This document shows positions 6,910-14,264 of a stretch of DNA of 32,442 nucleotides, in pieces. Origin of the DNA: JAJISG01 sp964347345 (GTDB lineage Archaea; Thermoplasmatota; Thermoplasmata; RBG-16-68-12; JAJISG01); NCBI GenBank assembly GCA_964347345.1, contig CAYFYB010000018.1:1-32442 (forward strand). Reading direction: 5' to 3'. The position numbers and the translations under genes were made by a program. The notes under the pieces were generated by a model that was not told where the DNA came from, ran no database searches, and saw only the letters and a list, made by a program, of their open reading frames with translations. The first letter of the stretch is position 1. Every line of letters starts with the position of its first letter.

Positions 6910-7413
6910 ATGACGAAGGCGAAGAAGTCTGACAAGGCCAAGAAATCTGATAAGGCCAAGAAATCTGACAAGGCCAAAAAGGTTGACAAGGTAAAGAAGG
7001 GTGACAAGGTCAAGGTCCACTACAAGGGAACCCTAGAGGATGGGAGCGTCTTTGACACCTCTGAAGGCGGGGACCCCCTGGAGTTCGAAGTGGGATCCGG
7101 TCAGATCATCGAAGGCTTCGAGAAGCATATCGTAGGCATGAAGAAAGGGGAAGAGAAGGACTTTACCGTCCCGCCCGAGGAGGCCTACGGGCCCCACAGG
7201 AAGGACCTGGTGGGAAGGCTCGCCAAGCAGCAGTTGGGGAAACTGGATGTGAAGGTCGGTTCGGTCCTCCAGCTGGAGACCAAGGACGGCGAGGTCTTCG
7301 AGGCCAACGTGACCGAGGTGGGGAAGGACGCGGTGACGGTGGACCTCAACCATCCATTGGCGGGCAAGGCCCTCAACTTCAACGTCCAGGTCGTGGGCTT
7401 CAAGAAGCCATAA
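6910..7413 (+). CDS. Short archaeal FKBP-type peptidyl-prolyl isomerase with Lys-rich N-tail
   Basis: A 167-residue cytoplasmic peptidyl-prolyl cis-trans isomerase and chaperone. The FKBP core begins near residue 30 (GDKVKVHYKGTLEDGSVFDTS) and contains LEFEVGSGQIIEGFE and MKKGEEKDFTVPPEEAYG; an insert-in-flap chaperone domain follows (about 95-140), as in SlyD and archaeal short FKBPs, and the FKBP strand closes with LNFNVQVVGFKK. Unlike the usual enzyme, it has a tail of about 30 residues made of near-identical KKSDKA units, strongly basic. The tail suggests binding to RNA, DNA or ribosomes, which is inference. It stands alone under its own promoter. Confidence 0.93.
   Translation: MTKAKKSDKAKKSDKAKKSDKAKKVDKVKKGDKVKVHYKGTLEDGSVFDTSEGGDPLEFEVGSGQIIEGFEKHIVGMKKGEEKDFTVPPEEAYGPHRKDLVGRLAKQQLGKLDVKVGSVLQLETKDGEVFEANVTEVGKDAVTVDLNHPLAGKALNFNVQVVGFKKP
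6925..7014 (+). repeat. Five tandem 18-bp repeats encoding KKSDKA-type units
   Basis: Units start at 6925, 6943, 6961, 6979 and 6997. The first three encode K-S-D-K-A-K, and the last two drift to K-V-D-K-V-K and K-G-D-K-V-K. The final unit is also the first strand of the FKBP domain, so the array looks grown from the domain's own first codons. Confidence 0.9.
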
Positions 7414-7422
7414 CACGCTAAT

Positions 7423-7430
7423 GTTATAAC
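7423..7430 (+). promoter_or_regulatory. TATA-like box upstream of the small coiled-coil ORF
   Basis: GTTATAAC lies just after the FKBP stop. Start of transcription would be near 7450, directly before the strong ribosome site AGAGGTGGT (7452-7460). Confidence 0.4.
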
Positions 7431-7468
7431 CCGCTGACGAGATTCCTGGGAAGAGGTGGTGTCCTACG

Positions 7469-7675
7469 ATCCCTGGCCTGCCCCAGCCGGGGAGCATCCC
7501 AGGGAGGCCGCCCCTACCCGAGCCCTCCGACGTGCCTGAGAGGCCGTCCCCTCTATGGTTCTGGGTCAAGGAGGACCTGGAGGCCATGAGGAAGGACGTG
7601 GATGGCCTGAAGAAGAGGATGGAAGGCCTGGAGGGGCGGATATCGGCCCTGGAGCAGATGCTTCAGCAGAGGTAG
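7469..7675 (+). CDS. Small Pro-rich coiled-coil protein with non-standard start codon (candidate)
   Basis: An open frame runs from a TAA at 7427 to the TAG at 7673. From about 7469 it encodes roughly 68 residues: a Pro-rich half (PGLPQPGSIPGRPPLPEPSD), then PLWFWVKEDLEAM and a heptad-like coiled coil ending LEQMLQQR. Codon use (AAG, GAG, CTG, AGG) matches the neighbours, which supports real coding. No ATG, GTG or TTG lies near the ribosome site at 7452-7460; the codons at the right distance are ACG (7466) and ATC (7469). A GTG at 7532 (47 residues) or ATG at 7586 (29 residues) are alternatives without a good ribosome site. Function unknown. The bases from 7676 to about 7840 show nothing I recognise. 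Confidence 0.45.
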   Translation: MPGLPQPGSIPGRPPLPEPSDVPERPSPLWFWVKEDLEAMRKDVDGLKKRMEGLEGRISALEQMLQQR

Positions 7676-7840
7676 AGTGATAGGGGAAGATTTCATCGTC
7701 CTGGGATAGGGCGACCTTTGGAGACGTTAAGGACCTCTATCACCCTGTCAAAGGACCAGTTCCCTCTCCTTTACCGAGTCCTGTCTCTTACCATTTCTGC
7801 GTCAGAATTAGCGGAAATATACCATAATATCCTCGATAAG

Positions 7841-7857
7841 AAAGTTTATTTCATATA
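7841..7857 (+). promoter_or_regulatory. AT-rich promoter of the DOMON-like operon
   Basis: AAAGTTTATTTCATATA combines a BRE-like AAAG with TATA-like sequence, about 60-70 nt before the ATG at 7914; a further TATA-like TACATATA follows at 7862-7869. The surrounding 60 bases are far more AT-rich than the rest of the window. Confidence 0.5.
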
Positions 7858-7869
7858 CTATTACATATA

Positions 7870-7885
7870 GCAGAGAATTATCTGC
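7870..7885 (+). repeat. Short inverted repeat in the leader of the DOMON-like operon
   Basis: GCAGA (7870-7874) and TCTGC (7881-7885) flank GAATTA. It sits between the TATA region and the start codon and could be a regulator site or leader hairpin; the arms are short, so chance is possible. Confidence 0.3.
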
Positions 7886-7913
7886 CGTTGTGTCATTTTC
7901 TACATGGGGAAAT

Positions 7914-8897
7914 ATGACAGAGAAGGACAAGAAGACGGTGTTCCCATACGTGGTGGTCTCTCTCGTCGTCCTGAACGTTCTGATCTTGGGAATATCAGCG
8001 GCCCTGGTCATGTCAAACCAGTACTTCTCCGGCGGACGCTTCGTGTTCACCTACGATGAAACCAAACTGGCTATCGACTCCGTGGGAGGCTTCGTCTATG
8101 ACGACCAAGGGAAGATCGACTCCTTCACCGTGAAAGTCCTCAACAAGAACGCCACCGACACCTATTCGGGCGTTCTGGATGTAAGGGTCTCCGACCAGGT
8201 ATTCCAGATAAACATTTCAGCTCTGAAACCAGGGAGGACCGCGACCTACGTGGTCGACTTGAACCCCAACCTGCCCTCCTCCTCCCTCGCCGTGAACGCC
8301 ACAATCTTTCTGGGAGGCGCAGGCATTAGCGACCTCTCGGCGCCTCTGGCCTCGGCGATAGCCGATGGCAGCATCGACGGAACCATAGGAACGGAGTGGA
8401 ACGACGCTCGCCAGTATACCAACTTCCCGCTGGACCCCACCGGCGGCCCCGCCAAGGTATGGGTCAAGCATGACGGCACAAACCTCTACATTGCCCTGCA
8501 GTTTACCGCGGACTCCTCCAATCCTTGGTTCAGCATCCAGCTGGGGATGACAGGCTGCATGGACCCCGGAGACCTCATCCTCATCGGTGACGACAACTTC
8601 GCGCCGAACGGGTACCTTGACACCGCCCTCACAGGGCCCAAGTCGAAGTCAGGCGTCTCCGTGGATAGCGTCCAGAATGGCGTGGGCGCCATGGTTGTGG
8701 GTGCTGGCAATGCAGTGACCATCGAGATGAAGAAACCCCTGAACAGCGGTGACGCCGCTGGGAAGGACATCGCCTGGACCCCTGGAAACGTCTACTCGAT
8801 AGTCATGGTGTGGGACTCTGACGGTGGTGGAAGCTCTGGCGGTTCCGCAGACCACGCAGCGGGTACGACTCCCAGAACAATCTTCATCGAGGCGTGA
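7914..8897 (+). CDS. Membrane-anchored DOMON/CBM9/EB_dh-like surface protein
   Basis: A 327-residue protein with a short charged N-terminus and one membrane helix (about 9-33) that leaves the rest outside the cell. Residues about 40-130 form a first beta domain with several Asn sequons. From about 145 a second domain begins IDGTIGTEWNDA, continues AKVWVKHDGTNLYIALQF, and ends with VTIEMKKPLNSGD, then PGNVYSIVMVWDSDGG and a His; this order resembles the DOMON/CBM9-like fold and especially the ethylbenzene-dehydrogenase-type heme-binding domain (EB_dh). It may bind heme or sugar; ligands cannot be fixed by eye. Start ATG 7914 follows GGGGAA; an upstream GTG at 7890 is in frame but less likely. 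First gene of a four-gene operon with membrane proteins. Confidence 0.7.
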   Translation: MTEKDKKTVFPYVVVSLVVLNVLILGISAALVMSNQYFSGGRFVFTYDETKLAIDSVGGFVYDDQGKIDSFTVKVLNKNATDTYSGVLDVRVSDQVFQINISALKPGRTATYVVDLNPNLPSSSLAVNATIFLGGAGISDLSAPLASAIADGSIDGTIGTEWNDARQYTNFPLDPTGGPAKVWVKHDGTNLYIALQFTADSSNPWFSIQLGMTGCMDPGDLILIGDDNFAPNGYLDTALTGPKSKSGVSVDSVQNGVGAMVVGAGNAVTIEMKKPLNSGDAAGKDIAWTPGNVYSIVMVWDSDGGGSSGGSADHAAGTTPRTIFIEA

Positions 8898-8922
8898 TAA
8901 ACTTGGAAGAGGTGGCCGAAGG

Positions 8923-9918
8923 GTGTATCGAAGGTCCCTGCGCCTCCAGCTAGCCCTCGTTGCCCTATTCGGCCTCCTCACGTTTAACCTGGCGGACTCC
9001 ACTGCACGGTATCTCGCCAGCTACTATCTGGCGACCTCGTATCCCCTGGGAACCGTGGCGAAACCCATCGTCCTCCTCGGCGCCACAACGCTGCTGGGAC
9101 TCTTTGCCCTGTGGGCGCGGGAAGAGGCTTGTGGCGTCATCCTCGGGGTGAGGACTCTGGAGGGAGTAGTCGTGCTCTCGCTGGCCACGGGGATACTGTT
9201 CGTGGACATGAAGGTCCTCGCGGCCCTGGGGGTCGCATTGCCGCATGTCATCACCGATGCCTCCTGGTTCGCTCTATACGCCACGGCCCTCGTGGCGTTC
9301 CCTGTATTCCTCGCCATCAGGGTTGGTCGCCACATCGGATGGACTGCAGCTGTCGTTCCCCTCCTCCTGGCAGGGGCGTTCCTCACGAAGCTCCTCGATC
9401 ACCTCTATCTGTGGGTTCAGGGCGTCTTTGGCACCGCCCTGCCATACCCCCTTGCCTTCGTGGGGATGTTCGGGCCAGCCGTTGGGATGAGCGCCGCTGG
9501 CCTCACTGCTTTGGGGGTCCATCTACGGCATAACCCCATCCGTATACCTTCGAGGGGCCTCCTCGGCCTCTTGGCCGTTCCCCTCCTCCCCGCCGTACCT
9601 GCCATGATTCAGGCCCTGCTCAGTCCCCTTCCTTCCCTAATAGTCAGGGGATGGGCCTTCTGGAGCCTTGGATACGCCGGTTACGGCTGGTACACCCCGA
9701 GCGTGCTGGCGGCGGGGTTGGGTGCCTACCTCTTCCTCCTGAGCAGGCTTCGATCCAGAGGAGAGCCAGGGCGTCTCCTGTTCTGGGCGGTTCTCATCTT
9801 TCCGTTGAGCGGAATATTCGTCCTTTTCCTCGATTACTCCTCCATCCCAGGGAACCTTTTGGGGATAACCGCTGCAGCAGTGGCTCTGGACGTCATGAGA
9901 AGGGGGAATGCCCCTTGA
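8923..9918 (+). CDS. Polytopic membrane protein, unknown function
   Basis: A 331-residue protein with about nine or ten hydrophobic helices and basic loops. The GTG start at 8923 is set by GAGGTG eight bases upstream; an earlier frame opening overlaps the preceding gene. Several histidines sit in or next to helices (for example ALPHVITDASW, VGRHIGW and LLDHLYLW), a possible sign of heme or metal ligation, but I recognise no family. It follows the DOMON-like gene by 25 nt and overlaps the next gene as TTGA, so it is surely co-transcribed with both. Its job may be electron transfer or transport paired with the extracellular domain; this is inference from position only. Confidence 0.75.
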   Translation: MYRRSLRLQLALVALFGLLTFNLADSTARYLASYYLATSYPLGTVAKPIVLLGATTLLGLFALWAREEACGVILGVRTLEGVVVLSLATGILFVDMKVLAALGVALPHVITDASWFALYATALVAFPVFLAIRVGRHIGWTAAVVPLLLAGAFLTKLLDHLYLWVQGVFGTALPYPLAFVGMFGPAVGMSAAGLTALGVHLRHNPIRIPSRGLLGLLAVPLLPAVPAMIQALLSPLPSLIVRGWAFWSLGYAGYGWYTPSVLAAGLGAYLFLLSRLRSRGEPGRLLFWAVLIFPLSGIFVLFLDYSSIPGNLLGITAAAVALDVMRRGNAP

Positions 9919-10208
9919 TATTCGTACTGATGCTTCTCTGGGTCCTCGGGGCCCTTGCCCTGTCCGCAGTCTGCCTCCTCCTCAAGTTCACCTCGGAGGT
10001 GTCGGATTTCGCATTCCGAATGTACGCCGTGGGTACCGTTGCGTTCGTCGTTGGCGCCCTAGTACTCGCAGTTCTCCTCCCCCTGTACGGCCTCCGTCCT
10101 GAGGTCGCCGCCTTTGCCCTACAGACATATACCCTCGCCATCGCGGTCCTCGCCATCGTCTCCATCGGCATTCGGAAGGAGATGGAGGAGGTGAGCGGGG
10201 TTGATTGA
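9915..10208 (+). CDS. Small three-helix membrane protein, unknown function
   Basis: A 97-residue protein beginning with a TTG that overlaps the preceding TGA (TTGA); an in-frame ATG at 9930 is the alternative. It has three membrane helices (about 2-25, 38-62 and 66-87) and a short acidic C-terminal tail. The tight overlaps on both sides (4 nt upstream, 8 nt downstream) indicate a subunit of the same complex as its neighbours. No family recognised. Confidence 0.65.
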   Translation: MIFVLMLLWVLGALALSAVCLLLKFTSEVSDFAFRMYAVGTVAFVVGALVLAVLLPLYGLRPEVAAFALQTYTLAIAVLAIVSIGIRKEMEEVSGVD

Positions 10209-10959
10209 CGCCACTGGCCTCCACGGCCTCTTCGTTGGTCTCCACATAGGGGGCCTGGTTCTGGCCGCGGCCGGCCTCTTGGGCCTGACCTTTCAGGTCT
10301 TCCGATGGCGTTCAATCCACGGTCGGTGGCCCAGGTTGGGTTGGTTTTTCAGGAGCACCCCCAAGATAGCAGACCCTCTCGCCTACGGGGGAGCGGTGGC
10401 CCTCCTGGTAGGCTTCTGGGGCCGCACGATCATGGAATTCCCCTCCTGGTCTGGCAGCAACCTCGGGCCGAGCACCCAGACGTTGAACATGGCAATGCTT
10501 TCCGTCCTTGCCTCCGAACTGTGGCTCATATTCCTGTTCCTGAAATTCTCCTATCGGGGACGAGTCCGAAGATCTCAAGGTCTGCTGGCCATCTACCTGG
10601 GAACGGGCTTCCTAGCCCTTGGCCTGGCTGGGGTCGCCTCTAGCTTGGGGGGGCGTCTTGCCGGTGGGACGAGCCTTCTGGACACCATCTACGGGGTCTT
10701 CATCATCGATCCCTCAACGCCCTGGATATTCTACCCCTTCACTTGGTTTGCAGAGGTCGTCCGAGACGTTCGACCCTTCTTCGGCCTGCCTCCCCAGACT
10801 GTCTATCTCCTGCTCGCTACCGCCGACGTTGCAGTCATCCTGGCCGTCATTTCCCACTTCGTGAGCGAGTACCTACGACCGAGGCTACGAGCAGAGCGGG
10901 AGTCACGCCGCACACCTGAGGAGAGCCCGGACCAATCAGAGGGTCGAACGCCAACGTAG
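10201..10959 (+). CDS. Polytopic membrane protein with paired N-terminal histidines, unknown function
   Basis: A 252-residue protein with about six membrane helices and a charged C-terminal tail. It starts at a TTG with GAGGTG seven bases upstream (10188-10193) and overlaps the preceding gene by 8 nt. His8 and His15 are seven residues apart at the head of the first helix (LHGLFVGLHIGG), on the same helix face, which would suit heme or metal binding; a WFFRSTPKIADP loop and ELWLIFLFLKF helix are not diagnostic. Last gene of the four-gene operon. I do not recognise the family. Confidence 0.72.
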   Translation: MIDATGLHGLFVGLHIGGLVLAAAGLLGLTFQVFRWRSIHGRWPRLGWFFRSTPKIADPLAYGGAVALLVGFWGRTIMEFPSWSGSNLGPSTQTLNMAMLSVLASELWLIFLFLKFSYRGRVRRSQGLLAIYLGTGFLALGLAGVASSLGGRLAGGTSLLDTIYGVFIIDPSTPWIFYPFTWFAEVVRDVRPFFGLPPQTVYLLLATADVAVILAVISHFVSEYLRPRLRAERESRRTPEESPDQSEGRTPT

Positions 10960-11037
10960 GCCCCGAGGCGAACCTCCCGCGTGGAGGGACGTTTCGATGC
11001 AGCTGGATGCCGTAGAGGAAGGGATGTTTCCCAAGGG

Positions 11038-11044
11038 AAAAAAA
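11038..11044 (-). terminator. Oligo-T terminator
   Basis: Seven Ts on the minus strand, about 20 nt after the stop of the membrane-protein gene at 11065. Oligo-T tracts end transcription in archaea. Confidence 0.5.
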
Positions 11045-11064
11045 TAGGGGAGGAGGTAATCGTT

Positions 11065-11826
11065 CTAGGCCAAGGCCGCTTTCAGGGCAGCGACGGCTGT
11101 GAAGAGGAGGGCGACAACGCCCCCGTAGGTGGATGTGAAGAGGAGGGCGGTGTTGAGGCTCGCTTGGGCTGTCAGGAAGGCGCCACTGGCGGGAATGGCC
11201 CACGCGGCCGCTGCCACGAGGATGGTCAGCATCGCAAGAGGGCCTCCCATGGTCCTGATGAGGCCAGCTCGACGCCCGAGCATGAATCTTCGCTCCCGGA
11301 TGGCGGCCAGGACCTCCTTCACATCGGAGCTCAGCGCAGGCCTTGCCTCCTGGTAGGTGACCTCGGCCTGGGACTGTCCACCGGGTTCCTCCTCCACGAG
11401 GATGGCGTCCAAGAGATCATCCAGCTCCTTCTCCAAGTAGTCCTCCGACGCCTCTGCCTGGTACACCTCGGGGTAGGCCGCTCCAACGAACTCCTCCTCC
11501 AGGCGCGCCTCCAGCTCGTCGCTCCACTTGATGACGGACCAGCCCAGGCGGTTGTTGAGGACGCCGACGGTCCTGTCCTCCAGGCTGCTGACGGCGGCAT
11601 CGATCTTCAGCCTCAGCATGAGGAGGCCAGCAGCGGCGATGGCCAGAAGGGCCCCCACCCCCTGGACCACGGTCCCGTAGGTTGCAAGGGACACCTGGGA
11701 CGTGTAGACGTACCCCAGCTGGGGGGCCATGAAGAAGGAGCCTGCGGCGATGGCTATGAACAAGCTCCAGAAGATGGCGTTGAGCAGCTTTGGAGAGAGC
11801 CTGCCAGAGTGCACGGGGGGACTCAT
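11065..11826 (-). CDS. Four-helix membrane protein with acidic cytoplasmic region, unknown function
   Basis: A 253-residue protein with two N-terminal helices (about 17-38 and 48-70), a long charged middle (about 75-185, rich in Glu/Asp, for example EDYLEKELDDLLDAILVEEE) and two C-terminal helices (about 193-215 and 222-250). The middle is probably cytoplasmic and helical. It has its own TATA box and an oligo-T terminator, so it is transcribed alone, 70 nt downstream of rfcS. No family recognised. Confidence 0.75.
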   Translation of the reverse strand: MSPPVHSGRLSPKLLNAIFWSLFIAIAAGSFFMAPQLGYVYTSQVSLATYGTVVQGVGALLAIAAAGLLMLRLKIDAAVSSLEDRTVGVLNNRLGWSVIKWSDELEARLEEEFVGAAYPEVYQAEASEDYLEKELDDLLDAILVEEEPGGQSQAEVTYQEARPALSSDVKEVLAAIRERRFMLGRRAGLIRTMGGPLAMLTILVAAAAWAIPASGAFLTAQASLNTALLFTSTYGGVVALLFTAVAALKAALA

Positions 11827-11857
11827 TTCAATGCCTGAGGAGGCTGCACCGCTGCGG

Positions 11858-11865
11858 TAATAAAG
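11858..11865 (-). promoter_or_regulatory. TATA box for the four-helix membrane protein
   Basis: CTTTATTA on the minus strand, about 35 nt before the ATG at 11826. Confidence 0.55.
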
Positions 11866-11896
11866 TTTAGGCCGTCATTCTCTCCGCCGATAACGG

Positions 11897-12865
11897 CTAC
11901 TCAGCCTTCCTCATCCGGCGGCCCATGAGGGCGAAGCTGGACATCAGCGCCTCCAGCTGTATCCTGTCGTTGGCCCCCTGGATCAGCCTGAAGTCCGCCT
12001 CTCCGACGCGGTCCACCATCTCCACCTTGACCTCGTCGGGCACGCTGAGGTCGTAGACGGCCCTGTAGATCTCCCTCAGGAGGTCCTCCGCTGCCAGGCC
12101 GTACTCGATGAGGAGGTCGTCTAGCATGTTCCTGGCGCCCAGGAAGTCCCCCTTCACGGCGGTCTCCACCATCCGCCGCACGTCCTCCGGTCTGGCGGCG
12201 CCCGCGGCCCGGTAGAGGGAGTTGGAGTCGACGCTCTTCGAGAGGGCGGCCGCCACCTGGAGGGCATTCGTGGCCCTCCGCAGGTCCCCCTGGGCCACGT
12301 ACACCAGGGCCTCCATGCCATCCTCCGTCACCTTCAGGCCCTCAGCCTTGGCTATGCGGGCCACATACTCCTTGACATGCTCGGGCTTCAGGGGGCGGAA
12401 GCGGAACAGGGCGCAGCGGCTCTGGATGGGGGGTATGATGCGGCTGGAGTAGTTGACGGAGATGACGAAGCGGGCCGTGCGGGTGTACATCTCCATGGTC
12501 CGTCGCAGGGCCGCCTGGGCGTCGGCGGTGAGGTGGTCGGCCTCGTCCAGGAAGAGGATCTTGAAGCCCCGCTGCCCGATGGGCGCCATCCGGGCCTGGT
12601 TCTTGATGGTGGTGCGGATGACGTCTATCCCACGCTGATCCGACGCGTTAGTTTCTCCGAAGTTGCCCCGCCAGTCCTCACCGAAGAGCTCCCGGGCCAG
12701 GGCGATGGCACAGGTGGTCTTCCCAGTGCCCGCCGGACCTGCGAAGAGGAGGTGTGGAAGGTTCCCCGTCTTAACGTAGGCCTTCAGGCGGGCGACGATC
12801 TCCTCCTGGTTTATGACCTCGTCCAGGCCATCGGGCCTGTACTTCTCCACCCATACCTCCTGCAT
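11897..12865 (-). CDS. rfcS: Replication factor C small subunit (clamp loader)
   Basis: A 322-residue AAA+ ATPase that, with the large subunit, loads the PCNA clamp onto primed DNA. Family marks in order: WVEKYRP near the start, Walker A GPAGTGKT at 43-50, Walker B with DEAD at 107-110, sensor-1 region FVISVNYSSRI, and the SRC arginine-finger motif at 149-151; the C-terminal helical collar domain follows. Length and N-terminus are those of archaeal RfcS, with no intein. Promoter TTTTAA is about 33 nt upstream. The large subunit is not in the window. Confidence 0.97.
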   Translation of the reverse strand: MQEVWVEKYRPDGLDEVINQEEIVARLKAYVKTGNLPHLLFAGPAGTGKTTCAIALARELFGEDWRGNFGETNASDQRGIDVIRTTIKNQARMAPIGQRGFKILFLDEADHLTADAQAALRRTMEMYTRTARFVISVNYSSRIIPPIQSRCALFRFRPLKPEHVKEYVARIAKAEGLKVTEDGMEALVYVAQGDLRRATNALQVAAALSKSVDSNSLYRAAGAARPEDVRRMVETAVKGDFLGARNMLDDLLIEYGLAAEDLLREIYRAVYDLSVPDEVKVEMVDRVGEADFRLIQGANDRIQLEALMSSFALMGRRMRKAE

Positions 12866-12892
12866 CCTGCCTCGCCGATGGATGGCCGAGGC

Positions 12893-12903
12893 GGTTAAAA
12901 CCC
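12893..12903 (-). promoter_or_regulatory. TATA box for rfcS
   Basis: GGGTTTTAACC on the minus strand, about 33 nt before the start codon. Confidence 0.55.
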
Positions 12904-12993
12904 TTTTGTGGGAGGTCGGTGAATATTGACGGCCCTGGGGGGACAGCGCACCATCGCAGGGGAGGTATAAGGCAGAGGGTCCAGAGCAAAGCT

Positions 12994-13800
12994 TCAGCCT
13001 CGGGGTCTTCCCATGGCCTCACTCGATGAGAATCTCTCTCCCCTTTCCTTCCTGACCTCTATGACGCAGTGCAAGGGAATCTCCGCAATCCAAGGACCTT
13101 GGGGGCTTGTTTCGATGAATTCCGGTGTAGGCGCCGGCTCCTCGAAGGCCGTCAGGACAAAGCCAGCCTCCCGCAACCTTCGGACGTACCATGAGAGGGG
13201 TCGATGGTAGCCGGTGGTCTCCATGACCTCCTCCGGCGCTATCCGCCAGGGAATCCGGTCCTCGAAGGGTTCCCGGTAGCGGCTCACCTTCCGTGACACC
13301 GTGGTGGTGAAGCCCACCCTCTCGATGACCCAACCAGAGGCATTGCCAGTATCGAAGCAGGGGTGGGACAGGCTGGCCACGAAGCGGCCACCGGCCCTCA
13401 AGACGCGGGCAACCTCTCTGATGGTCCCTTCGGCGTCCGCAATGTCCATGAGAGCCATGTTGGAGACTACGAGGTCGAAGGTCCCGTCTTCCAGCAGTCC
13501 AAGGCCGGACGCCTCCGTTACCTGATATTCGATGCCAAGGGGCTCCTTGGCTTCCCGCTCCCGGGCCCGTCGTATGATGGGCTCGGAGGAGTCCACGCCC
13601 ACGACCTTCGCTCCCTGCCGGGCCAGTTTCCGGGCGATGTAGCCGTTACCGCAGGCCAAGTCTAAGACCCGCAAGCCATTGACATCTCCCACTACGTGCA
13701 AGAATGTGGGGTCGATGAGGGTTCGATGCCAGAGGTCTCCCTCGTCCCCCTGCTTGGCGTCATACCACTCGGCCATCCGTTCCCAGTCCTCGGTGCCCAT
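12994..13800 (-). CDS. Class I SAM-dependent methyltransferase
   Basis: A 268-residue Rossmann-fold methyltransferase. Motif I LDLACGNGY (46-54) binds the methionine end of SAM, Asp70 in VVGVDSS contacts the ribose, LLEDGTFDLVVSNMALMDI is the motif of the central strand, and REVARVLRAGGRFVASLSHPCF is the post-core signature of the methyltransferase-11/25 type. The C-terminal third (SWYVRRLREAGF) resembles small-molecule methyltransferases, but the substrate is unknown. A TATA box lies about 31 nt before the ATG, so it is nearly leaderless. The next gene upstream is divergent. Confidence 0.88.
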   Translation of the reverse strand: MGTEDWERMAEWYDAKQGDEGDLWHRTLIDPTFLHVVGDVNGLRVLDLACGNGYIARKLARQGAKVVGVDSSEPIIRRAREREAKEPLGIEYQVTEASGLGLLEDGTFDLVVSNMALMDIADAEGTIREVARVLRAGGRFVASLSHPCFDTGNASGWVIERVGFTTTVSRKVSRYREPFEDRIPWRIAPEEVMETTGYHRPLSWYVRRLREAGFVLTAFEEPAPTPEFIETSPQGPWIAEIPLHCVIEVRKERGERFSSSEAMGRPRG

Positions 13801-13825
13801 GAGCGACTCTTTGAAAGCGGGATCT

Positions 13826-13835
13826 CACTTAAAGC
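13826..13835 (-). promoter_or_regulatory. TATA box for the methyltransferase
   Basis: GCTTTAAGTG on the minus strand, about 31 nt before the ATG at 13800. Confidence 0.5.
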
Positions 13836-13907
13836 CTCTCCGAGCGGGAAGCGCAGGTTGACACATCATAGTCGGATAAGCATGATGAGGATCATTCGAA
13901 GCTTGTG

Positions 13908-13923
13908 AAATAAACTACTTAAG
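13908..13923 (+). promoter_or_regulatory. Promoter of the winged-helix-like gene
   Basis: AAATAAACTACTTAAG is an AT-rich stretch 36-51 nt before the ATG at 13959; the ACTTAA part gives a transcription start around 13945. Confidence 0.45.
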
Positions 13924-13958
13924 CGCACAAACGGGAAAGCAACGCATTGAGGTTGAAC

Positions 13959-14264
13959 ATGGAAGGCAAGGTGGACGTCGCCATTGTTGACCTGAGTTCC
14001 AGATCCTCAGGCGTTCGGCCAAGGAGAGAAAAGATCCACGAACAGGTTCTCTCCTTCCTCCACTCCATGGGTGGAGAGGCAACCAAGGCCGCACTGCGGG
14101 GGAAGTTCCACGCCCTTGCTCATTCGGACCTCCTCAGAGTGCTGGATGAACTCGCCTCCGAGGGGGAGGTAGAGCTCCGGTGGCAGTCGCCATTCGAGTA
14201 CACCGTTCGCTTGAAAAGCGCATTCGAGTCGGAGATCCCTTCCTCGCCCGTTTCAGAGGACTAG
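13959..14264 (+). CDS. Small winged-helix-like protein
   Basis: A 101-residue protein. After a short N-terminal stretch, residues about 28-85 read as a winged helix: helix REKIHEQVLSFLHSMG, then ATKAALRGKFHALAHSDLLRVLDELASEGEVELRW (helix-turn-helix with wing strands). It is probably a DNA-binding regulator or a subunit domain. ATG 13959 is preferred over the in-frame TTG at 13947. Its TAG stop shares a CTAG palindrome with the stop of the convergent protease gene, leaving no intergenic space. Targets unknown; the divergent methyltransferase promoter is close by. Confidence 0.65.
   Translation: MEGKVDVAIVDLSSRSSGVRPRREKIHEQVLSFLHSMGGEATKAALRGKFHALAHSDLLRVLDELASEGEVELRWQSPFEYTVRLKSAFESEIPSSPVSED

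Noticed and set aside
6925..7014. CRISPR-like repeat array
   Set aside because: The 18-bp units are contiguous, in frame and coding; there are no spacers.
10981..11838. A 285-codon plus-strand frame opposite the four-helix membrane protein
   Set aside because: The minus-strand gene has membrane helices, promoter and terminator; the plus frame is an antisense shadow.
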